Assembly (NCBI GenBank): GCA_001768325.1
Contig: MENQ01000016.1
Location: 124,001 to 188,000, forward strand
Length of the DNA: 64,000 nucleotides
Direction of reading: 5' to 3'
From: Bacteroidetes bacterium GWC2_46_850
GTDB lineage: Bacteria; Bacteroidota; Bacteroidia; Bacteroidales; Dysgonomonadaceae
Position numbers and translations under genes: made by a program
Part shown: positions 16,789 to 24,822 of the stretch, in pieces
How the letters are laid out: every line of letters begins with the position of its first letter
How positions within the stretch are numbered: the first letter of the stretch is position 1
Notes under the pieces: model-generated
What the model was told of the DNA's origin: nothing
The model's database searches: none
Seen by the model: only the letters and a program-made list of their open reading frames with translations

Positions 16789-19440
16789 CTATTTTAGACC
16801 AGGCCGCGACAACACAAACTCGATATCATATGTGCCGCTTTTCAGAGAGAGTGCACCCTGTAAATAAATTTCATTCTCATTCAGGGCAGCTTTTTTTGCA
16901 TTTTCTGGTACAAGAACGGTGGCCTTAACTCCTGCGGGCAGCAGGATATGCATACGCTGCACGTTGTCTTTCAGTTCCCATTTCAGGAGGATGGTCCCAT
17001 AGGGTGTTTCCTTGGTCGTTTGGGCCCATGTCACGCCTTCGGGGATCTGCGGTTCAATAAAAACATGCTGATAACCGGGGCTTTTTTCATCGGGCCTGAT
17101 GCCTCCCACAGCCTGATAGAACCAGCTGCCAATACCGTTATAGCAGTTATGTACCCTGCTGCGTTCACCGCTCCAGTACTCCCAGGTAGTGGTGGCATTA
17201 TTTTGGAGCATATAGAGATAGCCTGGATAATCCTGCTTCTTTAACATGCCATACATAAAATCTGCTTCCCTGCTCCGGATTGTCCATTCAGTTAAAATGG
17301 GGACACCTACCAGTCCGGCTGCAATATGACCATTGTGCTGCTCGTTGGTCCGGGAAATCAACCGATCCTTCACTTTTTCAACCAACTCCGCCGGCACTAC
17401 TCCCACCAGCATGGGATAAGACATATCAAGCTGTGATCCGGTGGCGTAAATATTCTTTTCCGGATCGAAAAAGGTTTGATGAATCAACCGGTTCAGCACA
17501 GTGCTTTTATCGGCAAACAATGCCGCCTCCTCCGGCTTATGAAGCTGTATGGCTATCTTCTCCATCGTTTGCAGACACTCGCTGATAAAACAGTTGTTTA
17601 CCAGATCTATGGAAGATTGTGCACCGGTATCCACTCCGTGCGGAGCAAGCCAGTCGCCCAGGTACCAGTCCCGGTAGGGTGTATCCGGCCAGCGCTTTAA
17701 CAGACCCCCCACCGAATATTTATCCACGTAGCTCATCCACTGCTTCATTGCATCATAGTAGAGATCCAGGGGACGGGGATCACCGTAGTTGACATAAGTC
17801 CGCCAGGGAGCAAGCACCATAAATCCGCACCAGTAAGGTCCACCACCTCCTGCACCGGGATTAGGCGCCACATGAGGCAGGCTGCCTCCTTCACGCATTA
17901 CGTCTTGCCAGCTTTGTAACCAGTTCATATAGGTGGGAGCTACATCGAACATCGTCTGAAGGGACTGTGTCGACGAGTTTCCGTCTCCCCCGTATCCTGT
18001 TCGTTCCAGATGGGGACAGTCTACCATATAACCACTGAATGTGAGGCAGCGCAGTGTATAATTAACCATGTCATGAATGGCATTCAGCTCATTGTCGGAA
18101 CATCTGAATGTTGCCGCCGGCTGATAATCACCGTGTATCAGATATGATTTTATCTGGCCGTTCGTGGGCCTCACCGGCAGATTGGCGATCTTTGCATAAC
18201 GGAAAGCGTGATGGTTGAATTTATTGCGAAACAGATCCCCTTCCTTGCCGGAAGAAATGTAGATATCCCGTTCACCCTGCTCTTCAATTTGACCCTCATT
18301 AGTCATGAAATCGCTGTAAGTAACCACGATCTCATGTCCCGCACCGAGTGCAGGAATCGACAGTTCAAACCATCCTGTCACTACTTTTCCCATATCTACG
18401 AGCCATGTATCGTTGCCCAATGCTTCGATACGTTTTGGGGTAAGTACCTCCTGGATCCTGTTGGGTTCACAGGTTTGCGGTGAAACCAGATGAGGAGTTA
18501 TGTCCATCACTTTTACCGGTTCCCATTTCAATCTGTTCAGGTTTTCAGTCGTCAGGCAAGCCGGAAGAAGCCGACCGTCTATTCTTTCTCCTCCAAACTG
18601 CAGTGCCTGCCATGTTCCGGTGTCGGCATATCCGCTCGCACGACCGCTCCAGGAAGCATCTGTCGCCACTACCTGTCGCCATTTTCCCTGCTGCAGGGTG
18701 CATATTTCTGCTTTTACCACCGGTCCGTCATGTTCGGCTCCAAAAGTTGTTTTCTTATACCATCCCTGTCCGAGCCAAACTACGATTTCATTTTTTCCCC
18801 GTTGCAGATAAGAAGTTACATCATAAGTTACTACCAACGAACGTTTATTTAATTGCGATACGGCAGGCGATAACACATCATCCCCCACTTTTTCCCCGTT
18901 GACATAAACTTCATGATAACCCAAAGAATTGACATGCAGGAATGTGATACCCGGCCGGGCAACAACAAATGATTTCCTCAGGAGAGGTGCTCTGACATCT
19001 CCCACACCCAATCCGATGTATTCTCCCTTCAGATGGTCTTTTCCCACAATACCGACCGCAAAACGTTGAACAGGGCTCCAGTCTGAGGTTTTCCCATTCT
19101 CATCCCATACGCGCACCCTCCAATAACACAACATGCGTGAACTCAAAGGTGTTCCCTTGTAGGGAACCATGACGGAGGCGGATGAGTGAATACGTTTATT
19201 CCACAAATCGGCTTTTCCTTCTCTCAACAGCAGGGTATCCGTGGCGACCTGAATTTCGTAAGATCGTTGCTCAGCAATGGAATTTCCTTTTAGCTTCCAG
19301 CTAAAGTGAGGCACCACGTTATCGATTCCAATCGGGTTAATAAGGCTCTCACATCTCAGATCTGCAAGATATATCGGCGATGCGGACAGCAGATGAAAAC
19401 TGCAGAAAACAGAAAACAGAAGCAGGATATTTTTTCTCAT
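16789..19440 (-). CDS. GH78 alpha-L-rhamnosidase, secreted
   Basis: An 883-residue enzyme that hydrolyses terminal alpha-L-rhamnose by inversion. The start at 19440 gives a signal peptide (MRKNILLLFSVFCSFHLLSA) and lies 13 bp after the upstream gene; earlier in-frame starts overlap that gene. The usual GH78 order is present: N-terminal beta domains with a FVVARPGITFLHVNSLGYHE segment, then the (alpha/alpha)6 barrel with DCPHLERTGYGGDGN (usual form DCPxRxExxGWxGD) and YLGDWLAPHG, then a C-terminal beta domain. The barrel motifs hold the acidic catalytic residues. It is probably periplasmic or surface-exposed, and is co-transcribed with the GH130-like and SGNH genes. Confidence 0.9.
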   Translation of the reverse strand: MRKNILLLFSVFCSFHLLSASPIYLADLRCESLINPIGIDNVVPHFSWKLKGNSIAEQRSYEIQVATDTLLLREGKADLWNKRIHSSASVMVPYKGTPLSSRMLCYWRVRVWDENGKTSDWSPVQRFAVGIVGKDHLKGEYIGLGVGDVRAPLLRKSFVVARPGITFLHVNSLGYHEVYVNGEKVGDDVLSPAVSQLNKRSLVVTYDVTSYLQRGKNEIVVWLGQGWYKKTTFGAEHDGPVVKAEICTLQQGKWRQVVATDASWSGRASGYADTGTWQALQFGGERIDGRLLPACLTTENLNRLKWEPVKVMDITPHLVSPQTCEPNRIQEVLTPKRIEALGNDTWLVDMGKVVTGWFELSIPALGAGHEIVVTYSDFMTNEGQIEEQGERDIYISSGKEGDLFRNKFNHHAFRYAKIANLPVRPTNGQIKSYLIHGDYQPAATFRCSDNELNAIHDMVNYTLRCLTFSGYMVDCPHLERTGYGGDGNSSTQSLQTMFDVAPTYMNWLQSWQDVMREGGSLPHVAPNPGAGGGGPYWCGFMVLAPWRTYVNYGDPRPLDLYYDAMKQWMSYVDKYSVGGLLKRWPDTPYRDWYLGDWLAPHGVDTGAQSSIDLVNNCFISECLQTMEKIAIQLHKPEEAALFADKSTVLNRLIHQTFFDPEKNIYATGSQLDMSYPMLVGVVPAELVEKVKDRLISRTNEQHNGHIAAGLVGVPILTEWTIRSREADFMYGMLKKQDYPGYLYMLQNNATTTWEYWSGERSRVHNCYNGIGSWFYQAVGGIRPDEKSPGYQHVFIEPQIPEGVTWAQTTKETPYGTILLKWELKDNVQRMHILLPAGVKATVLVPENAKKAALNENEIYLQGALSLKSGTYDIEFVLSRPGLK

Positions 19441-19453
19441 GATGCTAAATTTT

Positions 19454-20602
19454 TCAATGTTGCGTGGAAGGGTCATATATAGCCACTGCCACTTTAGAAT
19501 CGGCACATCCATAATAAAGGAACCATTTTTGTTGAAAATAGACCAACCCCTCAATAAAGACCGTTCCGGCAGGGTATTGTCCGCTTTTCTCAAACTCTTC
19601 TTCGGGAAACAGAAAAGGTTTATCTAATCTTGTAATCATTTTAGCAGGATCATTTTTATCGAACAGAGCCTGACCTGCACAGTAAGCATTCGTGGCGTAA
19701 TCAGAATCACCCTCTCCCGCTTTGTTTTTCCCATTATACAAGAGAATAATCCCATTCTCAGTCCAGATGGCAGGTGGTCCGCATTCAGTCAGCTCACTGT
19801 CGAAATAACCTATTCTGGGAGCCATCAAAACCGCCAGCTCATAATCTTCATTCAGGATGGGTGTCCAGTTGAGCAGATCAGTAGAAGTGGCACCATAAAT
19901 CACGTACTCACCCCAATACATAAAATAATGTCCATTGATCTTTTTGATGACCAGCTGGTCATCCTTCAGGCAGGTCAGGATGCTGGATGCTTTTGACCAC
20001 TCATTCAGAAAGCGGCCTTCGTATGCTTTTGCAAACGCAGGCCCCTGTTTCTCCCAGTTAATCAGATCGGTAGAGGTAGCTACGCACAGTCTGGCCGTTT
20101 TTCTGTCCCAGGAGGTATAAAAAAGCACAAAAGTACCCTCTTCGGTCACTGCTACACGGGGATCCTCACATCCACCCGGCCATTCATATGCTTTGTTTAT
20201 GTCGATATCCGGATAGACAACAGGAGCGCTCCTTTTCTTTATCGTATAGCCATCGGAAGATTCGGCCAATCCTATTCTTGAGACCCGGGTGCCAATCCCC
20301 ACCGATGAGTTATCCTCCGCACGGTACAGGAGATGCACCTTTTCTCCTTTTGCCACTGCTCCCGGATTAAATACATCACCTTTCTCCCAAAGAACATTAC
20401 TTTTATTCATCGGGCAGTAAAACATAATTGTTGTATCAGGAACAATGATTGGATTTATGTACCTGGGACGGACAAATTCTCCCAGTGGGAAAGCAGGTTC
20501 ATATTCATGGTTAGAATGATTGCAGGAACAGAAAAGGAAAACCATTGAAGTGATCCCCAAAATTTTTGCAACAAAAGAGGTACGATTATTTTTAAATTTC
20601 AT
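19454..20602 (-). CDS. GH130-like lipoprotein (beta-mannoside hydrolase or phosphorylase)
   Basis: A 382-residue lipoprotein (MKFKNNRTSF start at 20602; lipobox FLFCSC, Cys27). The five-bladed propeller motifs of GH130 are present: NPGAVAKGEKVHLLYRAED, WPGGCEDPRVAV with the conserved Asp-Pro-Arg, and the C-terminal EGLVYFQQKWFLYYGCADSK. GH130 enzymes act on beta-linked mannosides; some are phosphorylases and others hydrolases. A lipoprotein form outside the cytoplasm argues for hydrolysis since phosphorolysis is usually cytoplasmic, but this is inference. It is the first gene of the locus after a 417-bp gap. In-frame starts at 20632 and 20671 are possible but extend ahead of the signal peptide. 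Confidence 0.8.
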   Translation of the reverse strand: MKFKNNRTSFVAKILGITSMVFLFCSCNHSNHEYEPAFPLGEFVRPRYINPIIVPDTTIMFYCPMNKSNVLWEKGDVFNPGAVAKGEKVHLLYRAEDNSSVGIGTRVSRIGLAESSDGYTIKKRSAPVVYPDIDINKAYEWPGGCEDPRVAVTEEGTFVLFYTSWDRKTARLCVATSTDLINWEKQGPAFAKAYEGRFLNEWSKASSILTCLKDDQLVIKKINGHYFMYWGEYVIYGATSTDLLNWTPILNEDYELAVLMAPRIGYFDSELTECGPPAIWTENGIILLYNGKNKAGEGDSDYATNAYCAGQALFDKNDPAKMITRLDKPFLFPEEEFEKSGQYPAGTVFIEGLVYFQQKWFLYYGCADSKVAVAIYDPSTQH

Positions 20603-21019
20603 TAAAATTAAATTTGAAAATATTGGATACATTTCTCTTGATATTGTATTTCGTCGTTTTTCCGAACACACAAATTTACAGGCAAAATGTGACGGTTCTA
20701 TTTCAAAGTAACGTCAAAAGTAAAATTATTGAAGGGATTAAATCTAATATATAGCTCATTATATTATGATTAGCAGCGAAAGGAATTATTTTTTTGGTAA
20801 ACCATTTTGGAGGGAATAAATCTCTTTTCCTACAAAAAAACTCACCGGAATATTTTAAAACAAAGAATATTTTCTTAATATTCGGTCGTTTAAATTATAT
20901 ACTTTTATTTTGTCAATTCAAAAAATATCAAGTACCTTTAAACAATGAAAAAACACATCTTATAGGTTTTTCTCTTCGTTTTCTGATCGATATTTTGTAC
21001 AATAACCATAAAACAAAGG
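20603..21019. promoter_or_regulatory. Divergent intergenic region with candidate PUL promoter elements
   Basis: This 417-bp AT-rich gap separates the minus-strand PUL from the plus-strand pirin gene. On the minus strand two 8-mers fit the Bacteroidota -7 element TAnnTTTG: TAAATTTG at 20671-20678 and TACTTTTG at 20715-20722. A TTTG at 20704-20707 lies 25 bp upstream of the first, longer than the usual ~20 bp spacer. No clear element was found for the pirin gene. No regulator gene (hybrid two-component, SusR or ECF sigma/anti-sigma) is nearby. Confidence 0.3.
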
Positions 21020-21889
21020 ATGATGAATAAAAGAAAAGCATCACAGATTATCAGAGGCCAGCATGCGGTAGACGGTGCCGGCGTCCGTTTACGCAGGGTA
21101 CTGGGTGCAGAAACCATTCCCGATTTCGATCCGTTTCTCATGCTTGATGGATTTGATTCCACCGATTCAAATGATTACATCAAAGGTTTTCCCTGGCATC
21201 CGCACAGAGGTATTGAAACGATCACCTACCTTATAAAAGGCCGGGTTGAACATGGCGACAGTCTGGGTAACAAGGGAACCATCCATGATCAGGAGTGTCA
21301 ATGGATGACGGCGGGATCAGGAATTATTCATCAGGAGATGCCGAAAGCTTCGGAGAGGATGCTTGGATGCCAGCTCTGGGTCAACCTGCCGGCAAAAGAC
21401 AAGATGACTGAACCTGCCTATGGTGATATCACGCATGACAAGATTGTCGTTAAGCAGGAAGAAAATGCAGTTGTAAGAATACTGGCGGGATCCTATAAAG
21501 GAACAAAAGGTGTCTTCGAAGGTAAGTATGTGAAAGTTACTTACCTTGATATCGATCTCGCACCCGACAGCATATGGACATATGCGGAAACCCCGAACGG
21601 CGAAACACTGTTCATATATCTGCTGGACGGAACATTGGCAGTAGATGAACAACTGTCGGATTTTGAAGAGAAATCGTGTGCTGTTTTATTTCAATCCGTC
21701 AATCCGAATGCAGAGACAAACGATGCAGTCGTCGTACGTTCAGGAAATCAGGGCGCCCGTTTCGTATTGTTGGCAGCCAGGCCGCTTCGTGAACCCGTGG
21801 CCTGGGGTGGACCCATTGTCATGAATAGTCGGGAAGAACTGGAGCAGGCTTTCGATGAACTGGATCGTGGCACGTTTATTAAAAGCTAG
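21020..21889 (+). CDS. Pirin family protein
   Basis: A 289-residue bicupin. The pirin metal site is visible as HPHRGIETITYLIKG and GSGIIHQEMP, giving the expected three His plus one Glu. The N-terminal pirin cupin is followed by a C-terminal cupin (LAPDSIWTYAETPNGETLFI...). Bacterial pirins include quercetin 2,3-dioxygenases and proteins of unknown redox role, so no substrate is assigned. Start: ATG ATG at 21020/21023, after the purine-rich stretch aaacaaagg. It overlaps the 3' end of the convergent acidic-protein gene by 4 bp. Confidence 0.9.
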   Translation: MMNKRKASQIIRGQHAVDGAGVRLRRVLGAETIPDFDPFLMLDGFDSTDSNDYIKGFPWHPHRGIETITYLIKGRVEHGDSLGNKGTIHDQECQWMTAGSGIIHQEMPKASERMLGCQLWVNLPAKDKMTEPAYGDITHDKIVVKQEENAVVRILAGSYKGTKGVFEGKYVKVTYLDIDLAPDSIWTYAETPNGETLFIYLLDGTLAVDEQLSDFEEKSCAVLFQSVNPNAETNDAVVVRSGNQGARFVLLAARPLREPVAWGGPIVMNSREELEQAFDELDRGTFIKS

Positions 21890-22167
21890 TTGACGATCCT
21901 GTTTTTATTGTCTCTTCCTTTTTCATTTACCTGATCATTGGAGTCGAGGAATTCTTCTTCGTTGTATCTGCTGGCTTCGCTTTGGTCGGGATCGATCTCC
22001 AGGTCCAGGTCCATATCCAATTCAGGATCCCATTCCAGATCCTCATCCGAGTCTGTATACAGATCTTCATCAAAATCTTCATCCAGGTCCATATCCATAT
22101 CTGTGTCCGGGTCAGGATATTTTTCCGTTTCCCGGTTCTTTGTTTCAAAATCTTTCATTGCGTTCAT
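21886..22167 (-). CDS. Small highly acidic repeat protein, function unknown
   Basis: A 93-residue product with no signal peptide. Residues ~18-60 are a low-complexity run of Asp/Glu alternating with hydrophobic residues (DTDMDMDLDEDFDEDL, then ELDMDLDLEIDPDQ). The DNA beneath is an imperfect ~6-bp repeat (variants of CCATAT/CCAGGT on the plus strand), so several frames stay open. I choose this frame because it has a sensible start, charged flanks, and a stop that just overlaps the convergent pirin stop. Alternate Asp could bind divalent cations; that is speculation. A second ATG at 22158 is equally plausible. Confidence 0.45.
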   Translation of the reverse strand: MNAMKDFETKNRETEKYPDPDTDMDMDLDEDFDEDLYTDSDEDLEWDPELDMDLDLEIDPDQSEASRYNEEEFLDSNDQVNEKGRDNKNRIVN

Positions 22168-22317
22168 AATCTGGTAATTTTATGATGTACCTGATGCAGT
22201 CCAGATACATTTTTAGAACCATGCAAAGAAATAAATTGTTCTTGGAAAGGCCCGGATTGTGTGCTTTTTAACTCTCCGCAGATGTATCGGAGCATGTTTC
22301 TCTTCTTTGCATTGTTT

Positions 22318-23625
22318 TTATTCGGATGATAAAAATGTATCCTTACTGCGCTTTGCTGCGTTGATGATCACATCGGCAGTTTCTTCAATGCCAAAGAGAG
22401 ACGTTTCCACTGTCATGTCATATTCATTGAGATCGTTCCATTCCTTTCCTGTATAATGCAGGTAATAATCCTGTCTCTCCCTGTCTTTTCTCTCCATCGC
22501 CTTCAATGCATCATCGGGGTTTACCATATACTCATGCACAACCCGCTTCCTTCGGAATTCCTGATCAGCATGGACAAACACATTGAAACAGTTTTTATGT
22601 CCCTTCAGAATAAAATTGGCGGCACGACCCACAATGACGCACGATTCACCGACAGCAATATTACGAATCACCTGCGTTTGTACCATAAACAGTTTATCAT
22701 TGGGCGGAATCACTTCATTCACATAAGCGTAATTCTGATTATACAGTTTGTTCAGCAATCCATTTGGCATTTTCTGTTCGTGTTTCTCCACATACTCTGG
22801 GGTAAAACCACTTGCAATGGCCGTCAGATCGATCAGCTTGCTGTCGTAAAAAGCAATGCCCAGTTTCCGGGCAATACGCTCTCCCACGGCATGTCCACCG
22901 CTGCCGTACTGACGGGAAATGGTAATTACAAAATTGTCGGTCGTCATATAAGGCTCCGGCATATATTTTGCAGCTGGGGGGGTGGTAAGCAGTCGGTCTA
23001 TGAATGTGATCTTTTTCCGATACCACTGTGCCACCGAACCCACCAGAAGCGCGGCAATCACCGTCCCCTCGCGGATACCCTCCAGTCGACCGTAAAAAAA
23101 AAGCACAGAGAACAACGCAATGGCAACCACAATGGAATCAATACCTACTTTTACCTTTCCAAAGTCCCAGTTGTAAGTTTCCGAGACGACCAGCGATAGT
23201 CCCTCTCCGGGGAGATAACCCACGTCGGCCTTCAGCTCCAGGAATATTCCAAATGCCATCACGAAGCAACTCAGCACCACTGTCAGCAGTTGCCAGACAT
23301 AATAATCGGGTACAAATGAACGGGTAAGGAACAGGTTCAAGTCGATGAAAATGCCAAACAGAAGTAGCAGTGGCAGTTGCAACAGCTGTGCCAGCCCGGT
23401 CTTGTTTCTGAGGATGATCACCTGAATCAAAACCAACAACACATTCATGAGAATGGTAAATGTACCTACAGAAACCGAAGGAAAAAGCAGGTTTGATACA
23501 TATGGAAGGGAAGAACCAGCAGTTGTGCCCAAATCAGACCGGATGGAAAGTGCGACTCCAAGTGCAATCACAAATATCCCCGACAACAAAAGCAGGATGC
23601 GTAAACCAATTTTTTCTTTTCTCAA
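22318..23625 (-). CDS. YczE/YitT-like membrane domain fused to cytidylate-kinase-like domain
   Basis: A 435-residue fusion. Residues ~1-205 hold five or six hydrophobic helices, with SIRSDLGTTAGSSLPYVSN and ADVGYLPGEGLSLVVSE resembling the repeated motif of YczE/DUF6198 membrane proteins. Residues ~228-430 resemble cytidylate-kinase-like proteins: ITISRQYGSGGHAVGERIA (P-loop-like), CVIVGRAANFIL, and FVHADQEFRRKRV. The start codon is TTG (23623-23625): an in-frame stop lies 5 codons upstream and no ATG occurs until about residue 60. It begins 4 bp after the acyltransferase stop, so the two are co-transcribed. The kinase substrate and the transported or sensed molecule are unknown. Confidence 0.75.
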   Translation of the reverse strand: MRKEKIGLRILLLLSGIFVIALGVALSIRSDLGTTAGSSLPYVSNLLFPSVSVGTFTILMNVLLVLIQVIILRNKTGLAQLLQLPLLLLFGIFIDLNLFLTRSFVPDYYVWQLLTVVLSCFVMAFGIFLELKADVGYLPGEGLSLVVSETYNWDFGKVKVGIDSIVVAIALFSVLFFYGRLEGIREGTVIAALLVGSVAQWYRKKITFIDRLLTTPPAAKYMPEPYMTTDNFVITISRQYGSGGHAVGERIARKLGIAFYDSKLIDLTAIASGFTPEYVEKHEQKMPNGLLNKLYNQNYAYVNEVIPPNDKLFMVQTQVIRNIAVGESCVIVGRAANFILKGHKNCFNVFVHADQEFRRKRVVHEYMVNPDDALKAMERKDRERQDYYLHYTGKEWNDLNEYDMTVETSLFGIEETADVIINAAKRSKDTFLSSE

Positions 23626-23629
23626 TTTC

Positions 23630-24757
23630 TTATATCTTTATGAAAATCTTAAGCTTATACATAAAATGCAAAATCAGGAAGAGGATGAGGAAGTTGGCCA
23701 ATGTGAGTATTGCATCAAAATAATCGCCCGTATATTTTTCCAGTCCCCACAGCAGGGATTTTGCCACACTCCGGAAGTTAATAACCATACCCAGTGTATA
23801 GGCAATAATGGAGTTCATACCATATATTTTCAACCAGTTCAATCCTTTCGCCTTGTTTTTATAATCGATGACGTAGTAAAATAGTGCCATAAGAAGAAAA
23901 CACCATCCTCCCGACCACAAGGTCATGCTGGCTGACCATATTTTTTTGATGACAGGAGTTTGAAAGCCCAACAACCATCCGGCAAGAAGCAAAGCCAATC
24001 CAACAGTAAGCAGCCATTTGAAGTTTTTCTGTTTGTCCGTTCCATATTTCATGATTTGTCCGGCAAATACACCGAACATGGTTGTAACACCAAACACCAT
24101 ACTGGTTAAAACCCATGTGTAACGGTAGGTATCCGAGAAATGCCATGCTCCATCTTCTGTGTTAAAGACGCCATCTCTAAACCTTCCCAGCAAGGTGCGA
24201 TCGACTTTTTCCGCAAAATTACCTTCCGGTGTGAAATCACCCAGGAAAGTGAGCAAAGCCCAATAACCGGTGAGTAGCAACGCGGTGACAACAATCTGCC
24301 ATCGTTTCGACAGATGAAGCAGCATCATCGCTGCAATGACATAACCCACAGCAATTGCCTGCAGCGTATTTGTATAAATGCGTATTTCTTTGGGATCGAA
24401 GCTTAGCAACTTCCCCTGAACAACCATGCCCAAAATAAACAGGATAATGAAACGCTTGGTTATTTTTTTGTAAATAACCATTTTATCTGAACTGTTCAAA
24501 TATTTTTCAAAAGAAAAAGGCATCGCCGTACCTACCATAAAAAGAAAGAGCGGCATGATCAGATCCCACGCACGGAAGCCTACCCACTCTGCATGTTTAA
24601 ATTGATCCAGAAAGAATGAAAAAACAGGAATATCGGCCCAATGTCTTGCGAAAGCAACGAATACCGGTTGAAAGAAAACAAGCATAAACAAGTCTAATCC
24701 GCGAAGTATGTCAAGAGATGCCAAACGGTTTTGGAGAACTGGTGTTGATTTTAGCAT
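23630..24757 (-). CDS. DUF5009/HGSNAT-like membrane acyltransferase
   Basis: A 375-residue protein with about ten membrane segments. The N-terminus LASLDILRGLDLFMLVFF followed by FRAWDLIMPLFLFMVGTAMP is the signature of the family related to heparan-alpha-glucosaminide N-acetyltransferase and YeiB, and MNSIIAYTLGM near the C-terminus is also typical. Such proteins are thought to move acyl groups across the membrane onto sugars. The start at 24757 places the first conserved motif near the N-terminus; an ATG at 24802 would add 15 residues. It lies 65 bp downstream of tamL and 4 bp upstream of the kinase fusion. Confidence 0.8.
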   Translation of the reverse strand: MLKSTPVLQNRLASLDILRGLDLFMLVFFQPVFVAFARHWADIPVFSFFLDQFKHAEWVGFRAWDLIMPLFLFMVGTAMPFSFEKYLNSSDKMVIYKKITKRFIILFILGMVVQGKLLSFDPKEIRIYTNTLQAIAVGYVIAAMMLLHLSKRWQIVVTALLLTGYWALLTFLGDFTPEGNFAEKVDRTLLGRFRDGVFNTEDGAWHFSDTYRYTWVLTSMVFGVTTMFGVFAGQIMKYGTDKQKNFKWLLTVGLALLLAGWLLGFQTPVIKKIWSASMTLWSGGWCFLLMALFYYVIDYKNKAKGLNWLKIYGMNSIIAYTLGMVINFRSVAKSLLWGLEKYTGDYFDAILTLANFLILFLILHFMYKLKIFIKI

Positions 24758-24822
24758 GGTGCATGAACATTTATTAATGTTTTTTGAGTAATTCGTCGAC
24801 ATATTTCTGAACAAACTGAATA

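Noticed and set aside
21938..22185. Plus-strand Ser-rich frames opposite the acidic protein
   Set aside because: They arise from the complement of the repeat; no start signal or family resemblance supports them.
22456..23199. 247-codon plus-strand frame
   Set aside because: It lies entirely antisense to the well-supported membrane/kinase fusion and has no recognisable domain.
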